This document shows positions 1 to 9,179 of a stretch of 64,000 nucleotides of DNA, piece by piece. Under the pieces are notes generated by a model. The model did no database searches and had not been told where the DNA came from. It saw nothing but the letters and a program-made list of their open reading frames with translations. This DNA comes from CAIYRG01 sp964494505 (GTDB lineage Bacteria; Pseudomonadota; Alphaproteobacteria; Micropepsales; Micropepsaceae). The DNA is taken from assembly GCA_964494505.1 (NCBI GenBank), contig CAZBRO010000005.1:1-64000 (forward strand), in the 5' to 3' direction. Numbering within the stretch: the stretch's first letter is position 1; each line of letters starts with the position of its first letter. A program made the translations under genes and the position numbers.

Positions 1-1046
1 ATGATGATGACCTTGCCCGCGTCCATTTCTTTGCCGATGTCGATCCGGGTCTTCTTCGCCCGGAACATGCCCCGAAGAAGCGGCACCCGGGTGGTCAGGT
101 CACGGATGCGCCAGGTCAGCTCTTCCCGCGTCTTCTTGTAGGTCTGGCTGTCAAATTCGCCGCCGGCAAAGAATAAGGCGTCCTCACGGTCGAGCGTGCG
201 GACGTAACCCTCATAGGGCCTCCACCCGCCGAGGAGGATGTCCCTGAAGGTGAAGAAGTTTGCGTTCGGAATCGCCTTGCAAAGGATCAACACGGCACGG
301 AACAACGTGCCCTGAAGCGGCGTCATTTGGCTCTCAAGGAGAGAGCTGAAAACATACTCAAGGAGCGCTATTGTGTGTCCGGTGGAGGCGCCCAGGTCGA
401 GCGGGTTTATGGCTAGAGTTTCCCACGGCTCGATGAGCACTAACTTGCCGTGCAGTTTCCCGCCCGGCGCAAACATCTGAAGGCGCTTCGCTTCGCCCAC
501 AAGGTCGCCCTTGCTGTCCATGAGGATCACCGACGCCTTGCCCTCGGCGACGGCGTCGAGGTCGCTTTCAAGCAGGTTAGACAAAAGCGTCGTCTTCCCT
601 CGACCGGGAGGTGCGACCACCCACATGCCTGAGAAGCGGATATCGCCTTTGATTTCAAACGGAAGCTGGGTGTCGAAGAGCATCAAAAGCGGCGTGCCCT
701 CGACGAAGTCCAACGGATTGCCGTCATGGTTTGACGGCAATATGAGCTTGCCCGAATGGCGGTTCTGCACGTCGAAGGGGACGTGGGAAACGCGGTGCTG
801 AAGGGCGTCCAGGCTTTCCCGGAGGTCATGGAATAGGGGGCCGAGATCGCTCCGGTAAAACGGCATGATCGTGTCTTCGACTGCCTGCCCTAAGTCGTCG
901 ATGCAATCGGTCGTCCGGATCGAGAATTGCGAGACCAAGGTTTCGGCCTTGGCCGAGATTAGGAGCTCATCCACCTTCTGAAACGCGAAGGCGGGCAGGT
1001 GCTCGCAAAACCCGATGACGGAATTGGCTATCGCGTCTCGTACCAA
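1..1046 (-). CDS. Conjugative coupling-type P-loop ATPase, partial (runs off the window)
   Basis: The minus-strand frame is open from just below the stop at 1101 to base 1 and continues outside the window. It has a Walker A motif, APPGRGKTTLL, near 585-617, and a hydrophobic strand ending in acidic residues (SVILMDSKGD) about 25 residues later. This is the arrangement of VirD4/TraG-like and HerA/FtsK-like DNA-pumping ATPases. No ATG lies close to the upstream gene; TTG at 1046 is the first usable start in frame, and the true start is uncertain. The frame is identical to that of the gene ending at 1101, and the protein reads as the missing cytoplasmic domain of that membrane-anchored product, so the two are probably one gene split by an amber codon. 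The conjugation role is inferred from the integrase and attachment site nearby. Confidence 0.6.
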   Translation of the reverse strand, partial: MVRDAIANSVIGFCEHLPAFAFQKVDELLISAKAETLVSQFSIRTTDCIDDLGQAVEDTIMPFYRSDLGPLFHDLRESLDALQHRVSHVPFDVQNRHSGKLILPSNHDGNPLDFVEGTPLLMLFDTQLPFEIKGDIRFSGMWVVAPPGRGKTTLLSNLLESDLDAVAEGKASVILMDSKGDLVGEAKRLQMFAPGGKLHGKLVLIEPWETLAINPLDLGASTGHTIALLEYVFSSLLESQMTPLQGTLFRAVLILCKAIPNANFFTFRDILLGGWRPYEGYVRTLDREDALFFAGGEFDSQTYKKTREELTWRIRDLTTRVPLLRGMFRAKKTRIDIGKEMDAGKVII

Positions 1047-1100
1047 GTCGGCGACTTTGGGAATCGCAAGTTTGCGATGGATGCCCGAAATGTGGTCCCG

Positions 1101-1517
1101 CTATTTCGCCTCTTCGATCTCACTCAGTTGGGGCGGCTCTACAACGTCCACCATGAGCCCTTCGTACGCATAGAGCGCTCGCCCCATGCTCATGATTTTG
1201 CTCGCAAGGTCGAAGCTCGGAAGATCGGGCGATCTTCTCTTTGCTACCTCGTCCCAGACAGCGCCCCCGAAGTCGTCAGGAGCGGGGAGTTTGGCGGCTT
1301 CCTGCGCTCGCTTCAAAGCGGCATATAGTTCATGCGCCCGCTCGCGTCCCTTGCGTAAGCGCACATGGGGCTGGTTGGTATACCACTTGTAGCCCATCCA
1401 TCCGGCGCCCACGGCCGCAAACGGCAGAGCTATCACCATGGCATAAGCCAGAAGCACCGCGACGGCCGCCATAAAGGCGGCCATCGCGATGACCTTTACC
1501 GGATCGTCATAGTTCAA
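1101..1517 (-). CDS. Membrane-anchored N-terminal part of the coupling ATPase, ended by an in-frame TAG
   Basis: This 138-residue product has two closely spaced hydrophobic segments in residues 9-45 and then a charged cytoplasmic region. That matches the N-terminal membrane anchor of VirD4/TraG-type coupling proteins. It ends in EIEEAK-TAG, and the same frame stays open after the TAG into the Walker A domain (RDHISGIHRKL...). The simplest reading is one ATPase gene interrupted by a nonsense codon; two separate genes is the alternative. The start is a TTG at 1517, overlapping the end of the upstream gene by 11 bases, which suggests translational coupling. Function is inferred from position and topology; the segment alone is not diagnostic. 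Confidence 0.55.
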   Translation of the reverse strand: MNYDDPVKVIAMAAFMAAVAVLLAYAMVIALPFAAVGAGWMGYKWYTNQPHVRLRKGRERAHELYAALKRAQEAAKLPAPDDFGGAVWDEVAKRRSPDLPSFDLASKIMSMGRALYAYEGLMVDVVEPPQLSEIEEAK

Positions 1518-1890
1518 AGGACTTGTTCTCGGCGAGTTCAGCGTTGCCCTGGAGGTGCTCTTTGAGGATTTTCAAGCCGTCAATGACTTGGGCTTCGTAT
1601 TGCTTCGCCGCAACTGGCGTTTCGCATTCGTAGCTGTCGGGGCCTTTGAGCAGTTTGCTTACCGACAGCTCAAAGCCGCTGAGGGATGCGAGATAGTCTT
1701 GCTTGTTCTTGAACCGCTCGCGCGCCACGGCGTCTGGCCCGCGCTCAAGAAGGACGGATTTCTCCATCTTGCGCTTGCGAATGACGGCCATTTCTTCTTC
1801 GTTGAAGGTCACGGATACCGTCACGGCATAGTAGGTTTTCTTGAACACCAAGCCGTGTTGCGTCTCACTGTGATTGATCGAGACTTTCAC
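1507..1890 (-). CDS. Hypothetical protein of the mobile element
   Basis: A 127-residue soluble protein with no signal peptide or membrane segment. It starts at a GTG preceded by GAGGGG. The N-terminal part (residues 1-35) is rich in beta-branched residues (HGLVFKKTYYAVTVSVTFNEEE), and the rest looks helical and charged. I do not recognise a family. It overlaps the start of the next gene by 11 bases and is probably co-transcribed with the coupling ATPase, so a role in transfer or maintenance of the element is possible but unproven. Confidence 0.6.
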   Translation of the reverse strand: MKVSINHSETQHGLVFKKTYYAVTVSVTFNEEEMAVIRKRKMEKSVLLERGPDAVARERFKNKQDYLASLSGFELSVSKLLKGPDSYECETPVAAKQYEAQVIDGLKILKEHLQGNAELAENKSFEL

Positions 1891-2533
1891 TGCACCCCTC
1901 CCTAAAGATGATCGAGAAATCTGGGTTTTCTTGTCGACGTTTGCTCCCTCTCCACCTCATGGCCCGCACGGGAGCGGTTGCGAACTATTCCGTTTGGCGA
2001 AAACTAAGATGACCGAAACGCGTCGTCCGTCGCGGTCGATAGAATGGAATCGGGTTGGATCGCATCGTTCGGCCGGCGTGCGGATCGAATCAGGGCCGGC
2101 TCGGTGTCGAGCAGATGTGCCAGGCGGAAGGAAGCCGCGGTCGCGGCGAGCTGCACTTGGCCCCGAATAGTCGCACGCCATCACCGCCTGCCCCCGCCGA
2201 CGAGAATACGTGTTGTACGGTAACTTCCGATTCAGAGTGGTTCTATCGGCAAAGAAACTTAGGATAAGCCACTTACGAATACGTAGTGAGTTCGATCTTC
2301 GTAAGGAAATTCTCGTACTGCAAACGAGGACATCTGTCTTTCCTCGAAGCGTGCCCAGAGGGCGTACGCGAGAGGTCTGCGGATTGCAGAGCAATACGCA
2401 AAGACAGATGAAGTCGCGCTAAATCACCCGGAAAATGTGCAGCTCAATGAGGAAGTCTGAGGCCTTATAAGCAGCACGCTGGCACCGTCGGTGACTCCTA
2501 TACGGAAAAGGTGGGGGTAAAGGGCGTAGTAAA
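1891..2533. other. Non-coding region of the mobile element
   Basis: About 640 bases with no convincing gene. The open frames here have arginine-rich, low-complexity translations with no good ribosome binding site. The stretch 2200-2330 is visibly more AT-rich than the flanks and contains an 8-bp inverted repeat, listed separately, and a shorter dyad CTCGT/ACGAG near 2312-2328. It probably holds the promoter of the leftward genes below 1890 and sequences used by the element's regulator. Confidence 0.5.
2272..2305. repeat. Inverted repeat CTTACGAA/TTCGTAAG
   Basis: Perfect 8-bp arms at 2272-2279 and 2298-2305, separated by 18 bases that include the palindrome TACGTA. It lies in the AT-rich part of the non-coding region between the alpA-like gene and the leftward transfer genes. 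The size and spacing suit a protein-binding operator better than a terminator, since no T-run follows on either strand. Confidence 0.5.
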
Positions 2534-2559
2534 GGGAGCCGGTTTGGACGCCGGCTCCC
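2534..2559 (-). terminator. Rho-independent terminator after the integrase/alpA genes
   Basis: A perfect 9-bp GC-rich stem (GGGAGCCGG/CCGGCTCCC) with an 8-base loop. Read on the minus strand it is followed by TTTACT. It lies a few bases past the stop of the alpA-like gene and would end the leftward int-alpA transcript. A weaker hairpin (CTCCCA/TGGGAG, 2562-2577) overlaps that stop codon. Confidence 0.7.
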
Positions 2560-2567
2560 TGCTCCCA

Positions 2568-2768
2568 TTACTGGGAGGTCACGGGGGCTCTGCGAAGTGC
2601 CATTTTGGCCTGAATCCAGTCCTCTATCTCTTGCTCCACCCAGCCGCATCGACCATTGCCAAGCCGCACTCTTAAAGGGAACAGCCCAGCCCGTTCGAGA
2701 CGATCAATGTGCGCAAAGCTATAGACGACCCGCTCCTTGACCTGCTTCTTCGACAATAACCGCGTCAT
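2568..2768 (-). CDS. AlpA-family excisionase/transcriptional regulator
   Basis: A 66-residue DNA-binding protein of the AlpA/excisionase type (a small MerR-like winged helix). It has a helix-turn-helix region at residues 7-30 (KQVKERVVYSFAHIDRLER), the typical FPLRVRLG wing and a WVEQEIEDWI C-terminal helix. In P4-like and related islands such proteins activate or assist excision. It starts inside the 3' end of the integrase gene (a 50-base overlap in another frame), so the two are surely co-transcribed and their levels linked. Short proteins of this kind are usually tied to tyrosine integrases of tRNA-inserted elements, as here. Confidence 0.8.
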   Translation of the reverse strand: MTRLLSKKQVKERVVYSFAHIDRLERAGLFPLRVRLGNGRCGWVEQEIEDWIQAKMALRRAPVTSQ

Positions 2769-3930
2769 GTAACTCTCCAGGGTTGGAGAGCGTCATGACG
2801 CCCTTCGGGTTGACGCCTTCAGGCGACGCAAGTTTTATCACGTGCGCTTCCCACTTTTCGATGGCGGCGCGCATTTCCGGCATGAAGTCGTAGCGTTGAT
2901 ACACGCCCACGATCCCACCAAAGCTTCCTGAAATATGATTAAGCAATTTTTCGATAACCGGCAGCGCAACGCCTAATGACGCGAGCCCGGAAGCAAACGT
3001 TCGTCTCAGATCGTGAATGGTCCAGTCCGTGACAGTACTCCGCTTGTCGAGTGCAGCCTTTGATTTTGACCATCCGCTGAATGGCTCGCGCGATTTCCCT
3101 TTGGCGGGAAAGAAGCGTCCGTCTGGTGCAGTCTGACGGCCTCTCAAAAGCTCCGCGGCAGCCTCTGGGAGCGGGATCGTATGCGCGCGGCCGTTTTTGG
3201 TGAGCCAGGCGGGCAGAGTAAGGGAGCGCTCGCCAACCATGTCATGCCGCAGTTTCGAAATTTCGCCTACACGCTGGCCGGTAAGAATTAAGAGCTTCAC
3301 GATGACGGCGAACGTATCCTCCCCGCAGGCATTCCAAACCTTCGCCAATTCCTCGTTCGAAAGCACACGATCTCGCGCTCTCGAACCACGTGGCGCCCTC
3401 ATTCTTTCCATCGGGTTTCGGTCGACGTAGTGTCGACGGTGCGCCCAGCGGATGAATGCCCGCAACGAGGTGAAAGCGTGGTGTCGTTCTGCCTGCCGAT
3501 CATTCAGCTTATCGAGAGCCCGCTGGATTGTCTGAGGTGTTACGTCTTCCATCCGCGTCTCGCCGAACCTGAAATGTTTGCGGAGATGGCGGTCGTAGCT
3601 CTTGAAAGTGCTTTCTCTGTTCTTCGCTTTGACCGCCTCCAGGTATTCGTCGACTGCGGCGCGCCATGACTTTGTTTGGGGCCGCTGCTTGCCGAGCGTA
3701 TATTCCGCAAGACGCCTCTTTGCCTCGGCACGAGCCTCTGCAAGGCTAACCATGCCTGTTCTGCCAATCGTCTCGCGTGACCGGGTACGACCGTGGGTAA
3801 GAATGAAGGATTTCACGCCGGTTGACGTGACGCGAACGCCGAAACCCGGCAGGCTCTTATCCGGGTAGATTTTCTCGCCCTTTTTGGGCGCCTGAAGGGC
3901 CTTAATCTGTACCTCCGTGAGCATTTCCAA
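2719..3930 (-). CDS. int: Tyrosine recombinase/integrase, P4 type
   Basis: A 403-residue site-specific recombinase that would insert and excise the element at the tRNA gene. The N-terminal 80 residues match the arm-binding domain of P4-like integrases (PDKSLPGFGVRV), residues ~90-175 form the core-binding SAM-like domain, and the catalytic domain follows. The catalytic set looks complete: R220 (TGQRVGEI), K245, H306 and R309 (HDLRR), H332 (LNH) and Y344 (GVYQRYDF). The start is ATG at 3930. The gene points away from the displaced tRNA end at 4079-4125, the usual layout of int next to att. The intact catalytic residues suggest the enzyme may still work, in contrast to the broken ATPase nearby. 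Confidence 0.93.
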   Translation of the reverse strand: MEMLTEVQIKALQAPKKGEKIYPDKSLPGFGVRVTSTGVKSFILTHGRTRSRETIGRTGMVSLAEARAEAKRRLAEYTLGKQRPQTKSWRAAVDEYLEAVKAKNRESTFKSYDRHLRKHFRFGETRMEDVTPQTIQRALDKLNDRQAERHHAFTSLRAFIRWAHRRHYVDRNPMERMRAPRGSRARDRVLSNEELAKVWNACGEDTFAVIVKLLILTGQRVGEISKLRHDMVGERSLTLPAWLTKNGRAHTIPLPEAAAELLRGRQTAPDGRFFPAKGKSREPFSGWSKSKAALDKRSTVTDWTIHDLRRTFASGLASLGVALPVIEKLLNHISGSFGGIVGVYQRYDFMPEMRAAIEKWEAHVIKLASPEGVNPKGVMTLSNPGELHDAVIVEEAGQGAGRL

Positions 3931-4078
3931 ATCTCCGATAAATCTCCGCCAAGGGCAGAGCTGGGGTGATCTTCCGTGTACGTCTATGAGGACGTAAAAC
4001 TCGGAAAATTCAACGGAGACAGAGACTTAGGAGGATGTATGAGTAAGCATGGGAATCGATCAAATTAGGGTCTAGCCC

Positions 4079-4125
4079 AAATCATAATCCCTTGGTCGGG
4101 GGTTCAAATCCCTCCGCTGCTACCA
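4079..4125 (+). other. Attachment site: displaced 3' half of a tRNA-Met(CAT) gene
   Basis: The sequence reads as a tRNA from the anticodon loop (AATCATAAT) through a 5-bp T stem with loop TTCAAAT, the 3' acceptor strand CGCTGCT and ACCA. The 5' half (acceptor, D arm) is absent upstream; no TAGCTCAG-like D arm is present. It lies 148 bases before the start of the integrase. Tyrosine integrases commonly insert in the 3' part of tRNA genes and leave such a duplicated end, so this is probably one att site and marks the chromosome-element junction. The intact tRNA should lie beyond the left edge of the window. Confidence 0.8.
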
Positions 4126-4174
4126 ATGATACACGGTCAAACGCCACAACGCTGGCCGCTCTCGCTTGGCGGGG

Positions 4175-5044
4175 TCAGGCACTGGCACCCTCCTTCGCGG
4201 CCGGCGCTCGGGCGCACACCATCCAGCAGGCGGCGGTAAAGCGAACTTCGGTTCCGTGCACATAGGGATCAAAGGCCGCGCGTACCTTTTCGATGACCTG
4301 ATGACGCGTCCCATCGTCCAATTCGTGCATGACCAGGCCGAGAGGTCCGAGCCGGGTCAGATAAGGGACCAACTCTTTCTCGGGCAGGGTGCAGGCAACA
4401 TCGAGCGGCCGAATGTCGATCCCGGCCCAGCCGCTCTCCTCCAGGATGCACTGGACCCGTTGCCGGTCGGCGAAAGCGAATTGCCCCGGCGCGTCCGGCC
4501 GGCGAGCGGGCATGTTCGGAAGCAGCGGCGCGGCCGCGCGCTCGGCCGTTGTCATGAACGGATTTTCCGCGGCACTCCGCCACGCGACGAACCGGAATTC
4601 GGCGCCGTTCCATGCGGCGCGCCGCAGGTTCGCAAAAGCCCCGGCGAAATCGTCGAAGAACATTACGCCGAAGCGCGAAATGATCGTGTCGAAGCTTGCA
4701 GGCTCGAAGGCGTGGACTTGCGCGTTGGCGCGGATGAACCTTGCCGGCGTGCCTTCCTGTTCGGCGCGGGCTTGGGCGGCCGCGATCATGGGCTCCGAAA
4801 TGTCGATGCCGACGCAGCGGCCCTTCGCTCCGAGGAGCCGTGCGGCGGCGAGCGTTGTCGCGCCCGTGCCGCAGCCGACGTCGAGCACCCGGCCCCCATT
4901 TCCGGCGGCGACCGAGTCGACGAGCAGGTCTTCGAACGGCTTGAACATCCGGTCGAGCAGCGCCTGCGCCTCGACCCAGGCGCGTCCGGCGGGGCCGTTC
5001 CAAAGCGCTTTCTGTTTGTCGTCGGTCTCGTGCGCCGTACCCAT
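4175..5044 (-). CDS. Class I SAM-dependent methyltransferase (UbiE/MenG-like fold)
   Basis: About 289 residues. The glycine-rich SAM-binding motif VLDVGCGTG is at residues ~53-61, the acidic ribose-binding residue follows in CVGIDIS, and motif IV-like FDTIISRFGVMFF is near residue 115. The substrate cannot be told. I chose ATG 5044 (MGTAHE) because AAAGGACAC precedes it at good spacing; an upstream GTG at 5086 falls inside the promoter. It is transcribed away from a MerR regulator, and the intergenic dyad suggests direct control by that regulator. It is the first chromosomal gene next to the element junction. Confidence 0.85.
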   Translation of the reverse strand: MGTAHETDDKQKALWNGPAGRAWVEAQALLDRMFKPFEDLLVDSVAAGNGGRVLDVGCGTGATTLAAARLLGAKGRCVGIDISEPMIAAAQARAEQEGTPARFIRANAQVHAFEPASFDTIISRFGVMFFDDFAGAFANLRRAAWNGAEFRFVAWRSAAENPFMTTAERAAAPLLPNMPARRPDAPGQFAFADRQRVQCILEESGWAGIDIRPLDVACTLPEKELVPYLTRLGPLGLVMHELDDGTRHQVIEKVRAAFDPYVHGTEVRFTAACWMVCARAPAAKEGASA

Positions 5045-5084
5045 TTTCGTGTCCTTTCGTTTGCCTAGAAGAAGCCGATGCCCC

Positions 5085-5115
5085 ACTGTGCCAGTTCAAG
5101 TCGACTTGAGGTCAA
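5085..5115 (-). promoter_or_regulatory. MerR-type promoter and operator for the methyltransferase
   Basis: A perfect 14-bp palindrome, TCAAGTCGACTTGA (5096-5109), sits between a -35 box TTGACC (5115-5110, minus strand) and a weak -10 CACAGT (5090-5085). The spacer is 19 bp. The MerR family typically binds a dyad inside an over-long 19-20 bp spacer and untwists it. The dyad also resembles the SoxR box core. It lies between the divergent methyltransferase and MerR genes. Confidence 0.65.
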
Positions 5116-5119
5116 GAGG

Positions 5120-5560
5120 GTGCGGGACTTAGACATAACGGAGGTGGCGCAGCGGTCCGGCGTCCCTGCCTCGGCTCTGCGCTTCTACGAGGAGAAGGGG
5201 TTGATCGCCTCGATCGGCAGGCGCGGCTTGCGCCGTTTGTTCGATCCGGGCGTGCTGGAACGGCTGGCGCTTATCGCGGTGGGGCGCGCCGCCGGATTCT
5301 CGCTCGAAGAGATCGCGGGCATGTTCGCACCGGACGGGCGCCCGCGCATCGACCGGCAGATGCTCGCAGCCAAGGCAGACGAACTGGATAGGACGATCCG
5401 CCAACTGAGCGCCATGCGCGACGGATTGCGGCACGCCGCTGCCTGCCCGGCGCCGCGCCATACGGAATGCCCCACCTTTCGCCGCATTCTGCGGGCGGCT
5501 GCGTCCGGAGCTATTGGTGCGCGAAGGAAGAAGTCTTCGCGGCCGCCACGGGACTGTTGA
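5120..5560 (+). CDS. MerR family transcriptional regulator
   Basis: About 146 residues. The N-terminal winged helix-turn-helix (DITEVAQRSGVPASALRFYEEKGLI, residues ~5-29) and the second conserved stretch LALIAVGRAAGFSLEEIAGMF are typical of MerR. A dimerisation helix follows, and two cysteines (ACPAP, ECPTF) lie near residues 115-125. They do not form the four-cysteine iron-sulfur cluster motif of SoxR, so the inducer is unknown. I prefer GTG 5120, which leaves the palindromic operator outside the coding region; ATG 5078 in the same frame would place it inside. It is divergent from the methyltransferase, which it probably controls. Confidence 0.85.
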   Translation: MRDLDITEVAQRSGVPASALRFYEEKGLIASIGRRGLRRLFDPGVLERLALIAVGRAAGFSLEEIAGMFAPDGRPRIDRQMLAAKADELDRTIRQLSAMRDGLRHAAACPAPRHTECPTFRRILRAAASGAIGARRKKSSRPPRDC

Positions 5561-5634
5561 GAGTTGGTGATGGAACCGGGGCCCGATGGCGGAGCTTCAA
5601 TGGTGTTCGTGCGGCCGGCTGCTAAAAGGGGCGC

Positions 5635-8187
<2,553 letters not shown>

Positions 8188-8346
8188 CGGAAGCTGCGAA
8201 ATCGGGCATCGGCGCGAAACCGTCCGTTATGGTACGCCCGCGCTGCGTCATGGCGCGCGCGATTGTCAGGAAACTCCGCTCGCGCCGGTGGCGTAACGCG
8301 AGGGGCCCCGGTATTGTTGCGCAGTTGCGAAGAGGAGGAGGGTGCG

Positions 8347-9078
8347 ATGAACATCATTCATGCCGCGCAAGCCGGGCAAGGCGGCACCGTCAATATCGCC
8401 TGCATCAACATGGCTACCGTCGATCTCGGAGTGCCGTTCGATGCGCTCACTGCGGCCCTCCAAAAATGCTTCGACCAGCACTTTCTTCCGATCTGGGGTT
8501 ATCCGGTAAAGCTCTACAATACCAAGACCGCAAAACCCTCCGATTGGCAGTTCATATACTTCGATGACGCCGATACGGCCGGCGCACTGGGCTATCACGA
8601 TCTGACCAAGGACGGTCAGCCCGTCTCGAAGATTTTCGTGAAAACGACGCTTCAAGACAATGAACTCGTCAGCGTCACGGCCTGCCACGAATTGTTCGAA
8701 ATGACCATCGACCCGGTCGCGAATCTGTGGGCGGAAGCCGACGACGGCACGGAATACGCCTATGAAATGTGCGATCCGGTGGAAGAGGATACCTTCCTGG
8801 TCGATGGCATCCAGATGTCCAATTTCCTGCACCCCTCCTGGTTCGAACCTTTCAAGCATCCGCCCGGAACGAAATTCGATCATCTCGGACTCTTGAAGAA
8901 GCCCTTCACCATGACGAAGGGCGGCTACATGATCGTCAAGAAGAAGGGCAAGGTAAGTCAGGTCTTCGGCTCGAAGGCCAAGGAAAAGCGTTTCGCCAAG
9001 GAAGTCCGGCTCGGCCATCGCAGCGAATACCGCAAGCCCAACGGACTGCGCATCGTTCCGAAAAAGAAGAAGCGCTGA
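8347..9078 (+). CDS. Hypothetical protein with an HExxE motif, possible metal site
   Basis: A 243-residue protein starting at ATG 8347, with AGGAGGAGG just upstream. An in-frame upstream start at 8263 has no such site. There is no signal peptide. The motif ACHELFEMTIDP (residues ~117-128) resembles the HExxE...DP signature of some zincin-like proteins and the HELxE segment of plant EXORDIUM-like proteins. This is a resemblance in motif only. Other visible features are several acidic patches (WAEADDGTEYAYE, CDPVEEDTF) and a very basic C-terminus ending KKKKR. The family is not recognised. Confidence 0.7.
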   Translation: MNIIHAAQAGQGGTVNIACINMATVDLGVPFDALTAALQKCFDQHFLPIWGYPVKLYNTKTAKPSDWQFIYFDDADTAGALGYHDLTKDGQPVSKIFVKTTLQDNELVSVTACHELFEMTIDPVANLWAEADDGTEYAYEMCDPVEEDTFLVDGIQMSNFLHPSWFEPFKHPPGTKFDHLGLLKKPFTMTKGGYMIVKKKGKVSQVFGSKAKEKRFAKEVRLGHRSEYRKPNGLRIVPKKKKR

Positions 9079-9179
9079 TCCCGAAAGCCGGTACCCGCCA
9101 ACACTCTTTTCGTGCGGGGCTCGTCCGCGTGCCCAGAATGGCGTAAATTATTGACCTCAACCGATCAGGGGAACCGACG

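Noticed and set aside
1957..2394. A 145-codon minus-strand frame in the element's non-coding region
   Set aside because: Arginine/serine-rich translation without family features or a good start; it covers the AT-rich inverted repeat and looks like chance.
2419..2649. A 76-codon minus-strand frame next to the alpA-like gene
   Set aside because: It overlaps the terminator and the alpA-like gene in another frame and has a low-complexity proline/arginine translation.
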